A DNA stretch of 64,000 nucleotides, taken from Mycolicibacterium parafortuitum. GTDB taxonomy: Bacteria; Actinomycetota; Actinomycetes; Mycobacteriales; Mycobacteriaceae. The notes beneath the pieces are model-generated. The model searched no databases, was not told the origin of the DNA, and saw only the letters and a program-made list of their open reading frames with translations. The stretch is from contig NZ_AP022598.1 in the NCBI RefSeq assembly GCF_010725485.1, positions 5,980,197 to 6,044,196 of the forward strand. The letters run 5' to 3'. Each line of letters begins with the position of its first letter. The first letter of the stretch is position 1. Shown here in pieces: positions 12,500 to 18,802 of the stretch. A program made the translations under genes and the position numbers.

Positions 12500-12931
12500 G
12501 TGCCTCACGTCCCAGAACATCCCCCGGCCCCGCCGGAGCGCTTCGTGTGCCGAACCGCGCTCTTCGACACCGACTGGCCGCAGCCTGACACCGCCGTCGT
12601 CGCCGGCCGCGGTGAACTCGATGCCGCCAACGGCCATCTGTTCGTCGATTACGCGCTGCGCCACCCCGACAGAACCCGATGGCTCATCGTCGACTTCTCG
12701 GGTCTGTCGTTCTTCTCCACCGCCGGGTTCTCGGCGCTGCACACCCTCAACGTGCGCTGCGCGGGCGACGACATTCGCTGGGTGCTGGTCCCCGGCCGGG
12801 CCGTCACCCGGGTACTGCGGCTGTGCGATCCGGATGCGGCGCTACCGGTGAGCCCCGACGTGCCGAGCGCGCTGGTGGCCGTCCACGACGCGCCGCGTCA
12901 GTCATTCGAGCTGGTCACGGAGCCGCGTTAG
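12500..12931 (+). CDS. STAS-domain protein, candidate SigF-pathway anti-anti-sigma factor
   Basis: A 143-residue single STAS domain protein. The signature loop reads LIVDFSGLSFFSTAGFSALHTL, where SpoIIAA-type antagonists have D-S-S-G; a serine is retained one position off (FFSTAG). Start GTG 12500 has a GGAG site. The gene is convergent with sigF and its last 30 nt overlap the sigF 3' end, so it lies beside the sigma factor and its RsbW/UsfX inhibitor. M. tuberculosis regulates UsfX with STAS proteins (RsfA, RsfB) encoded elsewhere; a matching role here is inference from context. Confidence 0.8.
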   Translation: MPHVPEHPPAPPERFVCRTALFDTDWPQPDTAVVAGRGELDAANGHLFVDYALRHPDRTRWLIVDFSGLSFFSTAGFSALHTLNVRCAGDDIRWVLVPGRAVTRVLRLCDPDAALPVSPDVPSALVAVHDAPRQSFELVTEPR

Positions 12932-13693
12932 CGACTTCGCGAGCAGCCGCGACACGTGCATCTGCGAGATGCCGACGCGTTCGGCGATCTGAGTCTGCGT
13001 CATCGACTCGAAGAAACGCAGCACGAGCACCGTCCGCTCCCGCTCCGGCAGGGCCGCCAGCAGCGGGCGCAGCGCCTCGCGGTTCTCGATCTGATCGAGC
13101 GTCAGGTCGACGTCGCCGAGGGTGTCGGCGATCGCGGGGGCTTCCTCGTTCCCGCTGCCGCCGCCGCTGTCGATCGACAGCGTGTTGTACGAGCTACCGG
13201 CGACCAGGCCTTCGATGACCTCGTCGCGGTCCATCTCCAGCTCGGCGGCCAGCTCGGTCGCGGTCGGGGCGCGGCCCAGGCGTTGGCTCAGTTCGGCCGT
13301 CGCGGCGCCGAGCCGAAGATGCAGTTCCTTGAGGCGTCGCGGCACCTTGACCGACCAGCTGTTGTCGCGGAAGTGCCTGCGGACCTCCCCCATGATCGTC
13401 GGCACCGCGAAGGACACGAAGTCCGACCCGGCGTTGACGTCGAAGCGGATGACGGCGTTGACAAGGCCGACGCGGGCCACCTGGACCAGGTCGTCGCGCG
13501 GCTCACCGCGGCCGTCGAAGCGGCGGGCGATGTGATCGGCGAGCGGCAGGCAGCGCTCGACGATGCGGTCGCGCTGACGCTGAAACTGTGCCGAGCCTTC
13601 CTCGAGTTGGGCCAACTCTCGGAACATGTCGGCAACGTCGGAGTATTCAGAGTTCGACCGCGGTGATGAACCCTTGGGCGACGGCCGGGTCAC
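12902..13693 (-). CDS. sigF: Alternative RNA polymerase sigma factor SigF
   Basis: Group 3 sigma factor (263 residues) for stress and stationary-phase genes. Region 2 (residues about 45-115: LADHIARRFDGRGEPRDDLVQ, FVSFAVPTIMGEVRRHFRD), region 3 (about 120-175) and region 4 with its helix-turn-helix (TQTQIAERVGISQMHVSRLL) are all intact. The GTG start overlaps the rsbW/usfX stop by 4 nt, the conserved coupled arrangement in mycobacteria that keeps sigma and anti-sigma balanced. Its 3' end overlaps the convergent STAS gene by 30 nt, so transcripts of the two are antisense there. Confidence 0.97.
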   Translation of the reverse strand: MTRPSPKGSSPRSNSEYSDVADMFRELAQLEEGSAQFQRQRDRIVERCLPLADHIARRFDGRGEPRDDLVQVARVGLVNAVIRFDVNAGSDFVSFAVPTIMGEVRRHFRDNSWSVKVPRRLKELHLRLGAATAELSQRLGRAPTATELAAELEMDRDEVIEGLVAGSSYNTLSIDSGGGSGNEEAPAIADTLGDVDLTLDQIENREALRPLLAALPERERTVLVLRFFESMTQTQIAERVGISQMHVSRLLAKSLTRLRDQLE

Positions 13694-14121
13694 TGCAACG
13701 AACTCGCTCGCCTCGTCGTCATCGAGATGCCGAATACCTCGGCGTTGTCCACCTGCCCGTCATTGAACGTGGTGACCTCGTCGGTCAGCGAGCTCAGCAC
13801 ATGCCAGCTGAAGCTGCCCGGGGCCAGGATGTCGGTGCTGTCGCACGTCGTCGACGCGTGCACCACCAGCGCGTCGGGCTGCGGATCGACGACGACCAGC
13901 AGCGTCGAGTTCGGCACCGCCGAGCGGATCAGTCGCGTACACGCCTCGTCGACCGCCAGCCGGAGGTCGGCGACGGCGTCGAAATCGAGGTCCTCGAAGG
14001 TGCCGATCGCGGCGACCAGTGTGCGCAGCACCGCCAAATTCTCCAGCGCCGCCGCAACTCGGAGTTCTACCGATTGCGGGCTGAGACGCTGTCCATTGCT
14101 GTGGCTCGCAACATCGGCCAT
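13690..14121 (-). CDS. rsbW: Anti-sigma-F factor RsbW/UsfX
   Basis: HATPase-type anti-sigma factor of 143 residues that holds SigF inactive. The core AIGTFEDLDFDAVADLRLAVDEACTRLIRSA is nearly identical to M. tuberculosis UsfX, and the N-box-like DEACTRLI is present; the C-terminus APGSFSWHVLSSLTDEVTTF also matches. ATG 14121 is chosen because a GGGAGG ribosome-binding site precedes it and the length then matches UsfX; an open frame continues upstream to 14193. A SigF-type promoter lies 29 bp upstream of this start, consistent with autoregulation. Confidence 0.94.
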   Translation of the reverse strand: MADVASHSNGQRLSPQSVELRVAAALENLAVLRTLVAAIGTFEDLDFDAVADLRLAVDEACTRLIRSAVPNSTLLVVVDPQPDALVVHASTTCDSTDILAPGSFSWHVLSSLTDEVTTFNDGQVDNAEVFGISMTTRRASSLQ

Positions 14122-14149
14122 CTGACCTCCCGGAAACTTGCCAGCGAGA

Positions 14150-14176
14150 TTACCCCAGGCTGAAGCGCCGTTATCC
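14150..14176 (-). promoter_or_regulatory. Putative SigF-dependent promoter of rsbW-sigF
   Basis: On the minus strand GGATA, 16 nt, then GGGTAA, close to the mycobacterial SigF consensus (GGWWT-N16/17-GGGTAY). It lies 29-55 bp upstream of the rsbW start, as expected for the known autoregulated usfX-sigF promoter. Confidence 0.72.
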
Positions 14177-14206
14177 ATGGGCGCTCCGGGCATTCACCAG
14201 CGCATC

Positions 14207-14233
14207 GGTTAGCGGCCATCCGGCACCGGGTAT
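14207..14233 (+). promoter_or_regulatory. Near-consensus SigF-type promoter for a 42-residue ORF
   Basis: GGTTA (14207-14211), exactly 16 nt, then GGGTAT (14228-14233): the -10 is perfect and the -35 differs from GGTTT by one base. It is divergent from the rsbW promoter. The next ATG begins 10 nt after the -10 element, so the transcript would be leaderless or nearly so. Confidence 0.75.
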
Positions 14234-14242
14234 CCGGTGCGG

Positions 14243-14371
14243 ATGGACCAGAATGCCAAACCCCTGCGCCGCATCCTGGTGATCGTCGGCACCGTACTGG
14301 CGGTGATCATCCTGATCGGAGTGGCCATCTATGCGGGCGCGTTTCTGATGCTGGCGCCGATGATGCAGTGA
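14243..14371 (+). CDS. 42-residue single-span membrane protein, candidate SigF-regulon member
   Basis: A short ORF reading MDQNAKPLRRILVIVGT, then a strongly hydrophobic stretch of about 25 residues (VLAVIILIGVAIYAGAFLML) and the end APMMQ. The basic LRR before the hydrophobic segment predicts an N-in single-pass membrane protein. There is no ribosome-binding site, but the start codon lies 10 nt after a near-perfect SigF -10 element, fitting leaderless translation, which is common in mycobacteria. It is divergent from rsbW-sigF. I do not recognise a family; a small stress-induced membrane protein is inference. Confidence 0.6.
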   Translation: MDQNAKPLRRILVIVGTVLAVIILIGVAIYAGAFLMLAPMMQ

Positions 14372-14615
14372 TGCGGTTGAGTTCATGGTGGCGCTCCCAT
14401 ACCCGTCGGTCGGTGACAGCCAAACCATGCGTGCGTTCGGCATGACAGCCACTTACCCCGGCGCGCTCGCCACTAATCCAGCAAAACCGTTGCTGCTGAA
14501 TGACGTTCGTTGAGACACCGGTCACCCGTTTAGCCGCCGGAACGCCCGGGAAGCCTCGGAGTGACTCCAGAGGGGCGCGCACCGGCCCCGGTCACCCACG
14601 AACGAAAGGCACACC

Positions 14616-14852
14616 ATGAGCGACAAGAACAGCGGACCCGAAGAGGGCATCAAGGGCGTCGTCGAGGACGTCAAGGGCAAGGCCAAGGAAACCATCGGCA
14701 CCGTCGCCGGCCGTGACGACATGGTCCAAGAGGGCAAGGCCCAGCAGGACAAGGCCGACGCACAGCGCGAGGTCGCGCAGAAGGAAGCCGAAGCCGAGTC
14801 GGCGCGCGCCGGCGCCAAGGCCGCGGAGAAGCGCCAGGAAGCCAACCAGTAA
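14616..14852 (+). CDS. CsbD-like stress protein (UPF0337)
   Basis: A 78-residue hydrophilic protein of the CsbD family, often induced by general-stress sigma factors. The family core EEGIKGVVEDVKGKAKETIG followed by the long charged, alanine-rich helix (KAQQDKADAQREVAQKEAEA) is complete. Start ATG 14616 follows a GAAAGG site. Its place next to the sigF locus agrees with a stress role; a possible upstream promoter (GTTT-N16-GGGAAG) is only a partial SigF match. It ends just before a strong terminator. Confidence 0.85.
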   Translation: MSDKNSGPEEGIKGVVEDVKGKAKETIGTVAGRDDMVQEGKAQQDKADAQREVAQKEAEAESARAGAKAAEKRQEANQ

Positions 14853-14864
14853 TCGTCGGCTCCG

Positions 14865-14902
14865 CGAAAGGGCCCGACCGGGTGACCGGCCGGGCCCTTT
14901 CG
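14865..14902 (+). terminator. Hairpin terminator after the csbD-like gene
   Basis: A perfect 12-bp stem (arms 14865-14876 and 14891-14902), with a further CCGG pairing possible inside the loop, starts 12 nt after the stop codon and is followed by TTTGGG. Confidence 0.8.
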
Positions 14903-14924
14903 TTTGGGCGGTTGGCGCGGTTCA

Positions 14925-14989
14925 GCGCCGAAACTGCGCTCACGGTCGTGCCCGACGGCGTTTCCGCGGCCGTGGCCGCAATCTCGGCG
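14925..14989 (+). repeat. Interspersed palindromic repeat, family A (divergent copy)
   Basis: Begins GCGCCGAAACTGC and ends GCAATCTCGGCG, the two boundary motifs of the family A element better preserved near 34894, 35900, 38571 and 41234. It covers the stop codon and the last about 16 codons of the leftward DUF559-type gene, giving that protein an arginine/proline-rich tail. Confidence 0.55.
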
Positions 14990-15824
14990 GGTAACCGCGA
15001 CGCGCGAACGCCTCTCGGACCCTGGACTTGATGAACTCCGCCGAGTGCTCCTTGACCACCTTGAGCACGATCCAGCCCTGCCGCTCGATGAACTCGCCGC
15101 GGCCGATGTCGTAGACATACGTTCCGCGATCCGCGCTGTGGTGCGCGCCCTCGTATTCCAGGCCGATCATCGGTTCGTCATAGCCGAGGTCCACATGCGC
15201 GGTGCGCCGGCCGTCGCTGACGACAATCTGCGTACTGACCGGGTCCAGCCACTCGTCGATCAACAACAACCGCAGCCAGGTCTCTCGGGGGGACTGCGCG
15301 CCGCCGTCCATCATGTTCAGCGCGGTGACCGCCCGGCGGATGTGACGCGCGGCGGGGTAACGCCGGGCCAGCGCCAGCACGTCCACGGACTTGAGGTCGA
15401 CGGCGTTCGCGAGCGCATCCAGCCGGGCCACCGCCTGGTTGCGCGGGAGGTGCCGGGCCAGGTCGAGTGCCGTCCGCTCCGGCGTCGTCACCAACAGCCC
15501 GCCGATGTCGCAGATTTCGTCGTCGTCGATGCGCTCGTTGCGCACGACGATGCCGGGCGGAGGGCGGCCGTTGCGCCAGATGATCTCGATCGGCACCGAT
15601 GTCGGGACCCAGCGCGCGCCGTGTAAGGCCGATGCCGCCGCGCCGGCGATGATGCCTCGGCCGCCGGTCCACATCGACGCCGCGAGAGCGAGATCGGGCA
15701 CCGACATCTCCGCGTTGGCGGGTGCATAGATGTCGGGGAAAATCCGGCGGTAGTTCCATCGCAGCGCCGAGCGTGTCAGCGCACCGGCCGCCAACGCATC
15801 GCTGCCCACGAACACTCGTCGCAT
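14940..15824 (-). CDS. AbiEi-like / DUF559 (Vsr-fold) protein, paralogue A
   Basis: A 294-residue protein with an N-terminal winged-helix/AbiEi-antitoxin-like region (TRSALRWNYRRIFPDIYAP, IIAGAAASALHGARWV, VTTPERTALDLAR) and a C-terminal DUF559-like, PD-(D/E)xK-related domain: SPRETWLRLLL, then HVDLGYDEPMIGLEYEGAHH with candidate catalytic Asp and Glu-x-Glu. It is one of three paralogues in the window (also 35024-35947 and 48239-49126). Its 3' end lies inside a palindromic repeat that supplies a basic tail. Actinobacteria often carry many copies; function is unknown, with nuclease activity inferred from the fold. Confidence 0.78.
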   Translation of the reverse strand: MRRVFVGSDALAAGALTRSALRWNYRRIFPDIYAPANAEMSVPDLALAASMWTGGRGIIAGAAASALHGARWVPTSVPIEIIWRNGRPPPGIVVRNERIDDDEICDIGGLLVTTPERTALDLARHLPRNQAVARLDALANAVDLKSVDVLALARRYPAARHIRRAVTALNMMDGGAQSPRETWLRLLLIDEWLDPVSTQIVVSDGRRTAHVDLGYDEPMIGLEYEGAHHSADRGTYVYDIGRGEFIERQGWIVLKVVKEHSAEFIKSRVREAFARRGYPPRLRPRPRKRRRARP

Positions 15825-15934
15825 GCGGCGATGCTCGGTCCCGCCGCCGACACATTCGGCCGTTGCACGCCGAGATCGCCGTCAGGGCTGTGGATAACGC
15901 CGTCCCTACAACCCTGAGCGCAGTTTCGGCCTGT

Positions 15935-16243
15935 TCAGCTGTTGGGTCGTTGCCGCCAGGCGCCGGGATGCTCGGCATACCAGCGCTGTTCGAGTCGGCG
16001 GACCCGATGGTGCTCGACCATCAGCCACGCTCCCCCGACCAGGAATCCGGCGAGGGCGATACCGCCCAGCAGGATTCCGGACTCGTGGTGGGCGGTCGCG
16101 AACGCCGAGAGCATCGCGACGAAACTGACCATCGACAACCCGATCACCACCAGCGCGGGCATGATCTTGTTGTCTTTCATCGATTCCCCGGCGTGCGGAC
16201 GCGTGGTGCGCACGTGGTCCACTGGATCGTTGGGACCCTTCAT
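15935..16243 (-). CDS. usfY: UsfY-like membrane protein of the SigF locus
   Basis: A 102-residue protein starting DPVDHVRTTRPHAGES, the N-terminal signature of M. tuberculosis UsfY (Rv3288c), followed by two hydrophobic segments (MPALVVIGLSMVSFVAMLSAF and ILLGGIALAGFLVGGAWLMV) and a basic end EHHRVRRLEQRWYAEHP. ATG 16243 has an AAGGAG ribosome-binding site. It lies 32 nt downstream of the Rv3289c-like gene on the same strand and probably shares its SigF-type promoter. The molecular role of UsfY is not known. Confidence 0.85.
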   Translation of the reverse strand: MKGPNDPVDHVRTTRPHAGESMKDNKIMPALVVIGLSMVSFVAMLSAFATAHHESGILLGGIALAGFLVGGAWLMVEHHRVRRLEQRWYAEHPGAWRQRPNS

Positions 16244-16275
16244 GGGTAACTCCTTAGAACTACCCCTTCAGTGTG

Positions 16276-16641
16276 CTACCGCCCGGGCAGCGACGGAAGA
16301 CTCAAAACGGTGCACACCAGCGCCAGCGCCAACAGGGCGAGCGCGCTCGCCTGCCAGGCCCGCTCGGCGCGCGTCCGGAAGCCACGCACCAATGACCACA
16401 ACGCGCCGGCGAGCATGATCGCCGGCGCGCCCAGCGCCAGCATCGCCTGCTCGGCGGCGCCGCAGCCGAGCGCCTGCGCAAGCGAACCGGTGCACGTGCT
16501 GTTCCACATATCGGCGACGAACAGGAAGACCAGCCCCGTCACCACCACACCGAGCCCGGTGCGGATCGCGTCGCGGACCCCGGGCTGGGCGAGCACGGCA
16601 CCGCGCCGCAGTCCGCGGGTGTGCTGCGAAAGGTCGGCCAT
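16276..16641 (-). CDS. Conserved membrane protein (Rv3289c-like)
   Basis: A 121-residue protein with three or four hydrophobic segments (GLGVVVTGLVFLFVADMW; QAMLALGAPAIMLAGALWSLV; ASALALLALALVCTVL). Two cysteines (STCTGSLAQALGCG) lie in the first extracytoplasmic loop and could pair. Its place between usfY and lat is the one held by Rv3289c in M. tuberculosis. A strong SigF-type promoter is 29 bp upstream of its start, so it likely heads a two-gene SigF-dependent operon with usfY. Function unknown. Confidence 0.78.
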   Translation of the reverse strand: MADLSQHTRGLRRGAVLAQPGVRDAIRTGLGVVVTGLVFLFVADMWNSTCTGSLAQALGCGAAEQAMLALGAPAIMLAGALWSLVRGFRTRAERAWQASALALLALALVCTVLSLPSLPGR

Positions 16642-16669
16642 CTCGGTCTCCGTTCTGGGTTTGCGGGGA

Positions 16670-16696
16670 GTTCCCGTGGCCCGATCGTGATAAACC
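16670..16696 (-). promoter_or_regulatory. Putative SigF-dependent promoter of the Rv3289c-usfY operon
   Basis: Minus strand GGTTT (perfect -35), exactly 16 nt, then GGGAAC (one mismatch to GGGTAC). It lies 29-55 bp upstream of the Rv3289c-like start and 34 bp from the divergent Mrr-like start. Confidence 0.7.
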
Positions 16697-16729
16697 TGTG
16701 ATGTCGTTATCGCCGTTTACGATGCGGCC

Positions 16730-17290
16730 GTGACAACGCTGAGGTGGCGGCTCTATGCGGCCCTGTCGATCGCCGCGGCCGCCACCAGCTGGCTGGCCGG
16801 CGGCGGGTGGCTGCTTACGGTGCTCTGCGGGTTGCTGGCCCCGATGGTCGTGATCGCCGGCCCGAAGTTCGTCACGGCGGTCGTCACCGGGGCGGCCACC
16901 CCGGGGGAACGTGAACGGCCCGAGAACTCGGCAATGTCGGGGACCGAGTTCGAGGACTACGTCGCGCGGATCGCCCGGACGTGTGGGGTGCCGGTGATCA
17001 TGACGTCGCTGTCCGGCGACTGGGGTGTCGACCTGATCGTCGGCCACCGCCCCAATCGGCTGGCCGTGCAGTGCAAGAGGCTGTCCCGTCCGGTCGGCGC
17101 GGGCGCGGTGCAGGAAGTCGTGGCCGGCGCCCCGATGCAGGACTGCACGCAGACGATGGTCGTCACCAACCACGAGTTCACGCCGGCGGCGCGCAAGCTC
17201 GCCGAGCGGCACGGCTGCGTGCTGGTGAGCGGCGCGGAACTGCCGCGGTTGGCGTCGACGATCCGCCGGCTCACCCAGCCGTCGACGTGA
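16730..17290 (+). CDS. Membrane-anchored Mrr-like restriction endonuclease-fold protein
   Basis: A 186-residue protein. Residues about 8-50 form two hydrophobic segments; residues about 72-180 form an Mrr_cat-type PD-(D/E)xK domain: FEDYVARIARTCG, then GDWGVDLIV with the catalytic Asp, then VQCKRLSRPVGAGAVQEVVAG with the Q-x-K motif, and VTNHEFTPAARKLAERHG. Mrr-type enzymes cut methylated or foreign DNA; this single-domain form has no separate DNA-recognition domain. Start GTG 16730. Its last 20 nt overlap the convergent lat gene. M. tuberculosis has no gene at this position that I can recall. The biological target is unknown. Confidence 0.82.
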   Translation: MTTLRWRLYAALSIAAAATSWLAGGGWLLTVLCGLLAPMVVIAGPKFVTAVVTGAATPGERERPENSAMSGTEFEDYVARIARTCGVPVIMTSLSGDWGVDLIVGHRPNRLAVQCKRLSRPVGAGAVQEVVAGAPMQDCTQTMVVTNHEFTPAARKLAERHGCVLVSGAELPRLASTIRRLTQPST

Positions 17291-18614
17291 GCACGGCGCG
17301 CACCGCGGCGAGTGCACGGTCGATCTCGTCGTCGCTGACCGTCAGCGCGGGACGGAACCGCACGCTGTCGGTGCCGCAGCCGAGCATGATCACGCCGCGG
17401 TCCCACAGCCGCGCCAGCAGTTCGTCGCGCTGACCCGCCGTCGGCATGCTGAACGCGCACATCAGGCCGCGGCCGCGGACGTCGCGCACCAACTCGGGGA
17501 ATTCGGCGGCCAGCGCGTCGAGTCCGTCGAGCAGATGCCGTCCGCGCGCGGCGGCGTTGTCGAGGAGTCCGTCGGCCTCGATGACCTCGAGGATGCGGCG
17601 GGCGCGGACCATGTCGGTCAGGTTGCCGCCCCAGGTGGAGTTGATCCGCGAACTGACGTGGAAGACGTTGTCGTCGATCTCGTCGACGCGGCCGCCGGCC
17701 ATCACCCCGCACACCTGGGTCTTCTTGCCGAACGCGACCACATCGGGCCGGACCCCCAATTGCTGGTAGGCCCACGGGGTTCCGGTGATCCCGCAGCCGG
17801 TCTGGACCTCGTCGAAGATCAGCAGCGCGTCGAACTCGTCGCACAGTTCCCGCATCGCGGCGAAGAACTCGGGCCGCATGTGCCGGTCCCCGCCCTCGCC
17901 CTGGATCGGTTCGGCGATGAAGCACGCGATGTCGTGGGGGTCGGCTTCGAACGCCGCACGCGCCTGGCGCAGCGAATCCGCTTCCAGCTCTTGGATATCG
18001 GCGCCGGCACGCAGGTACGGCGCGTCGATGCGCGGCCAGTCGAACTTCGGGAACCGGGCGACCTTGTTCGGGTCGGTGTTGGTCAGCGACATCGTGTATC
18101 CGCTGCGGCCGTGGAACGCGCCCTTGAGGTGCAGCACCTTGGTGCCCAGCCGCGGGTCGCGCCCGTTGGCCTCGTTGAACCGGCTCTTCCAGTCGAAGGC
18201 GACCTTGAGGGCGTTCTCGACCGCCAGCGCGCCGCCGTCGACGAAGAACAGGTGCGGTAGCGCCGGATCGCCGAGGACGCGGGCGAAGGTCGCGACAAAG
18301 CGGGCCATCGGGACCGTGTAGACGTCGGAGTTGCTGGGCTTGTTCAGCGCGGCCGCGGCCAGTTCGGCACGGAACGCTTCGTCGTCGGCCAACGCGGGAT
18401 GGTTCATGCCGAGCGCGGAGGACGCGAAGAACGTGAACATGTCCAGGTAGGCGCGGCCGGTGCGGGCGTCGACGAGGTACGCGCCGCGGGACCGCTCCAG
18501 GTCGAGGACAAGATCAAGACCGTCGGCCAGGATGCTGCGCGCCAGCACGGTGCGCACGTCGGCGGGTGTCAACGCGGTGGCCGAGACACGACTGAACGGA
18601 ATAGTGGCGGTCAT
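17271..18614 (-). CDS. lat: L-lysine epsilon-aminotransferase Lat
   Basis: PLP-dependent class III aminotransferase (447 residues) that transfers the epsilon-amino group of lysine to 2-oxoglutarate, giving 2-aminoadipate semialdehyde (in equilibrium with piperideine-6-carboxylate). Motifs include FFVDGGALAVENALK, the substrate/cofactor loop FIAEPIQGEGGD, LLIFDEVQTGCGITG and the Schiff-base lysine in VVAFGKKTQVCG (Lys297/298). Strongly upregulated in persistence models of M. tuberculosis under LrpA control. The lrpA, HglS-like and pcd genes lie 5 kb away behind ctpI. The gene end overlaps the Mrr-like gene by 20 nt. Confidence 0.96.
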   Translation of the reverse strand: MTATIPFSRVSATALTPADVRTVLARSILADGLDLVLDLERSRGAYLVDARTGRAYLDMFTFFASSALGMNHPALADDEAFRAELAAAALNKPSNSDVYTVPMARFVATFARVLGDPALPHLFFVDGGALAVENALKVAFDWKSRFNEANGRDPRLGTKVLHLKGAFHGRSGYTMSLTNTDPNKVARFPKFDWPRIDAPYLRAGADIQELEADSLRQARAAFEADPHDIACFIAEPIQGEGGDRHMRPEFFAAMRELCDEFDALLIFDEVQTGCGITGTPWAYQQLGVRPDVVAFGKKTQVCGVMAGGRVDEIDDNVFHVSSRINSTWGGNLTDMVRARRILEVIEADGLLDNAAARGRHLLDGLDALAAEFPELVRDVRGRGLMCAFSMPTAGQRDELLARLWDRGVIMLGCGTDSVRFRPALTVSDDEIDRALAAVRAVLTSTAG

Positions 18615-18802
18615 GCGACGATCCTAACGGATTATTTATGGTCTAACCCGAGTGGAGCAGTATTTTTGCCTATCCGGCGGGTGCCTGGCTGATCGGAGCG
18701 CCGACACAGTTCGTTTTGCGCGCCTACTATCGGACTTCTGAAGCCAGACCAACCCGGCAGTGATCCGATCTGGTCTAACGGTGGGGTGGTCGAGATGACG
18801 CG

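Noticed and set aside
14530..14570. SigF promoter for the csbD-like gene (GTTT-N16-GGGAAG)
   Set aside because: The -10 matches only four of six bases; too weak to annotate although a stress promoter is expected.
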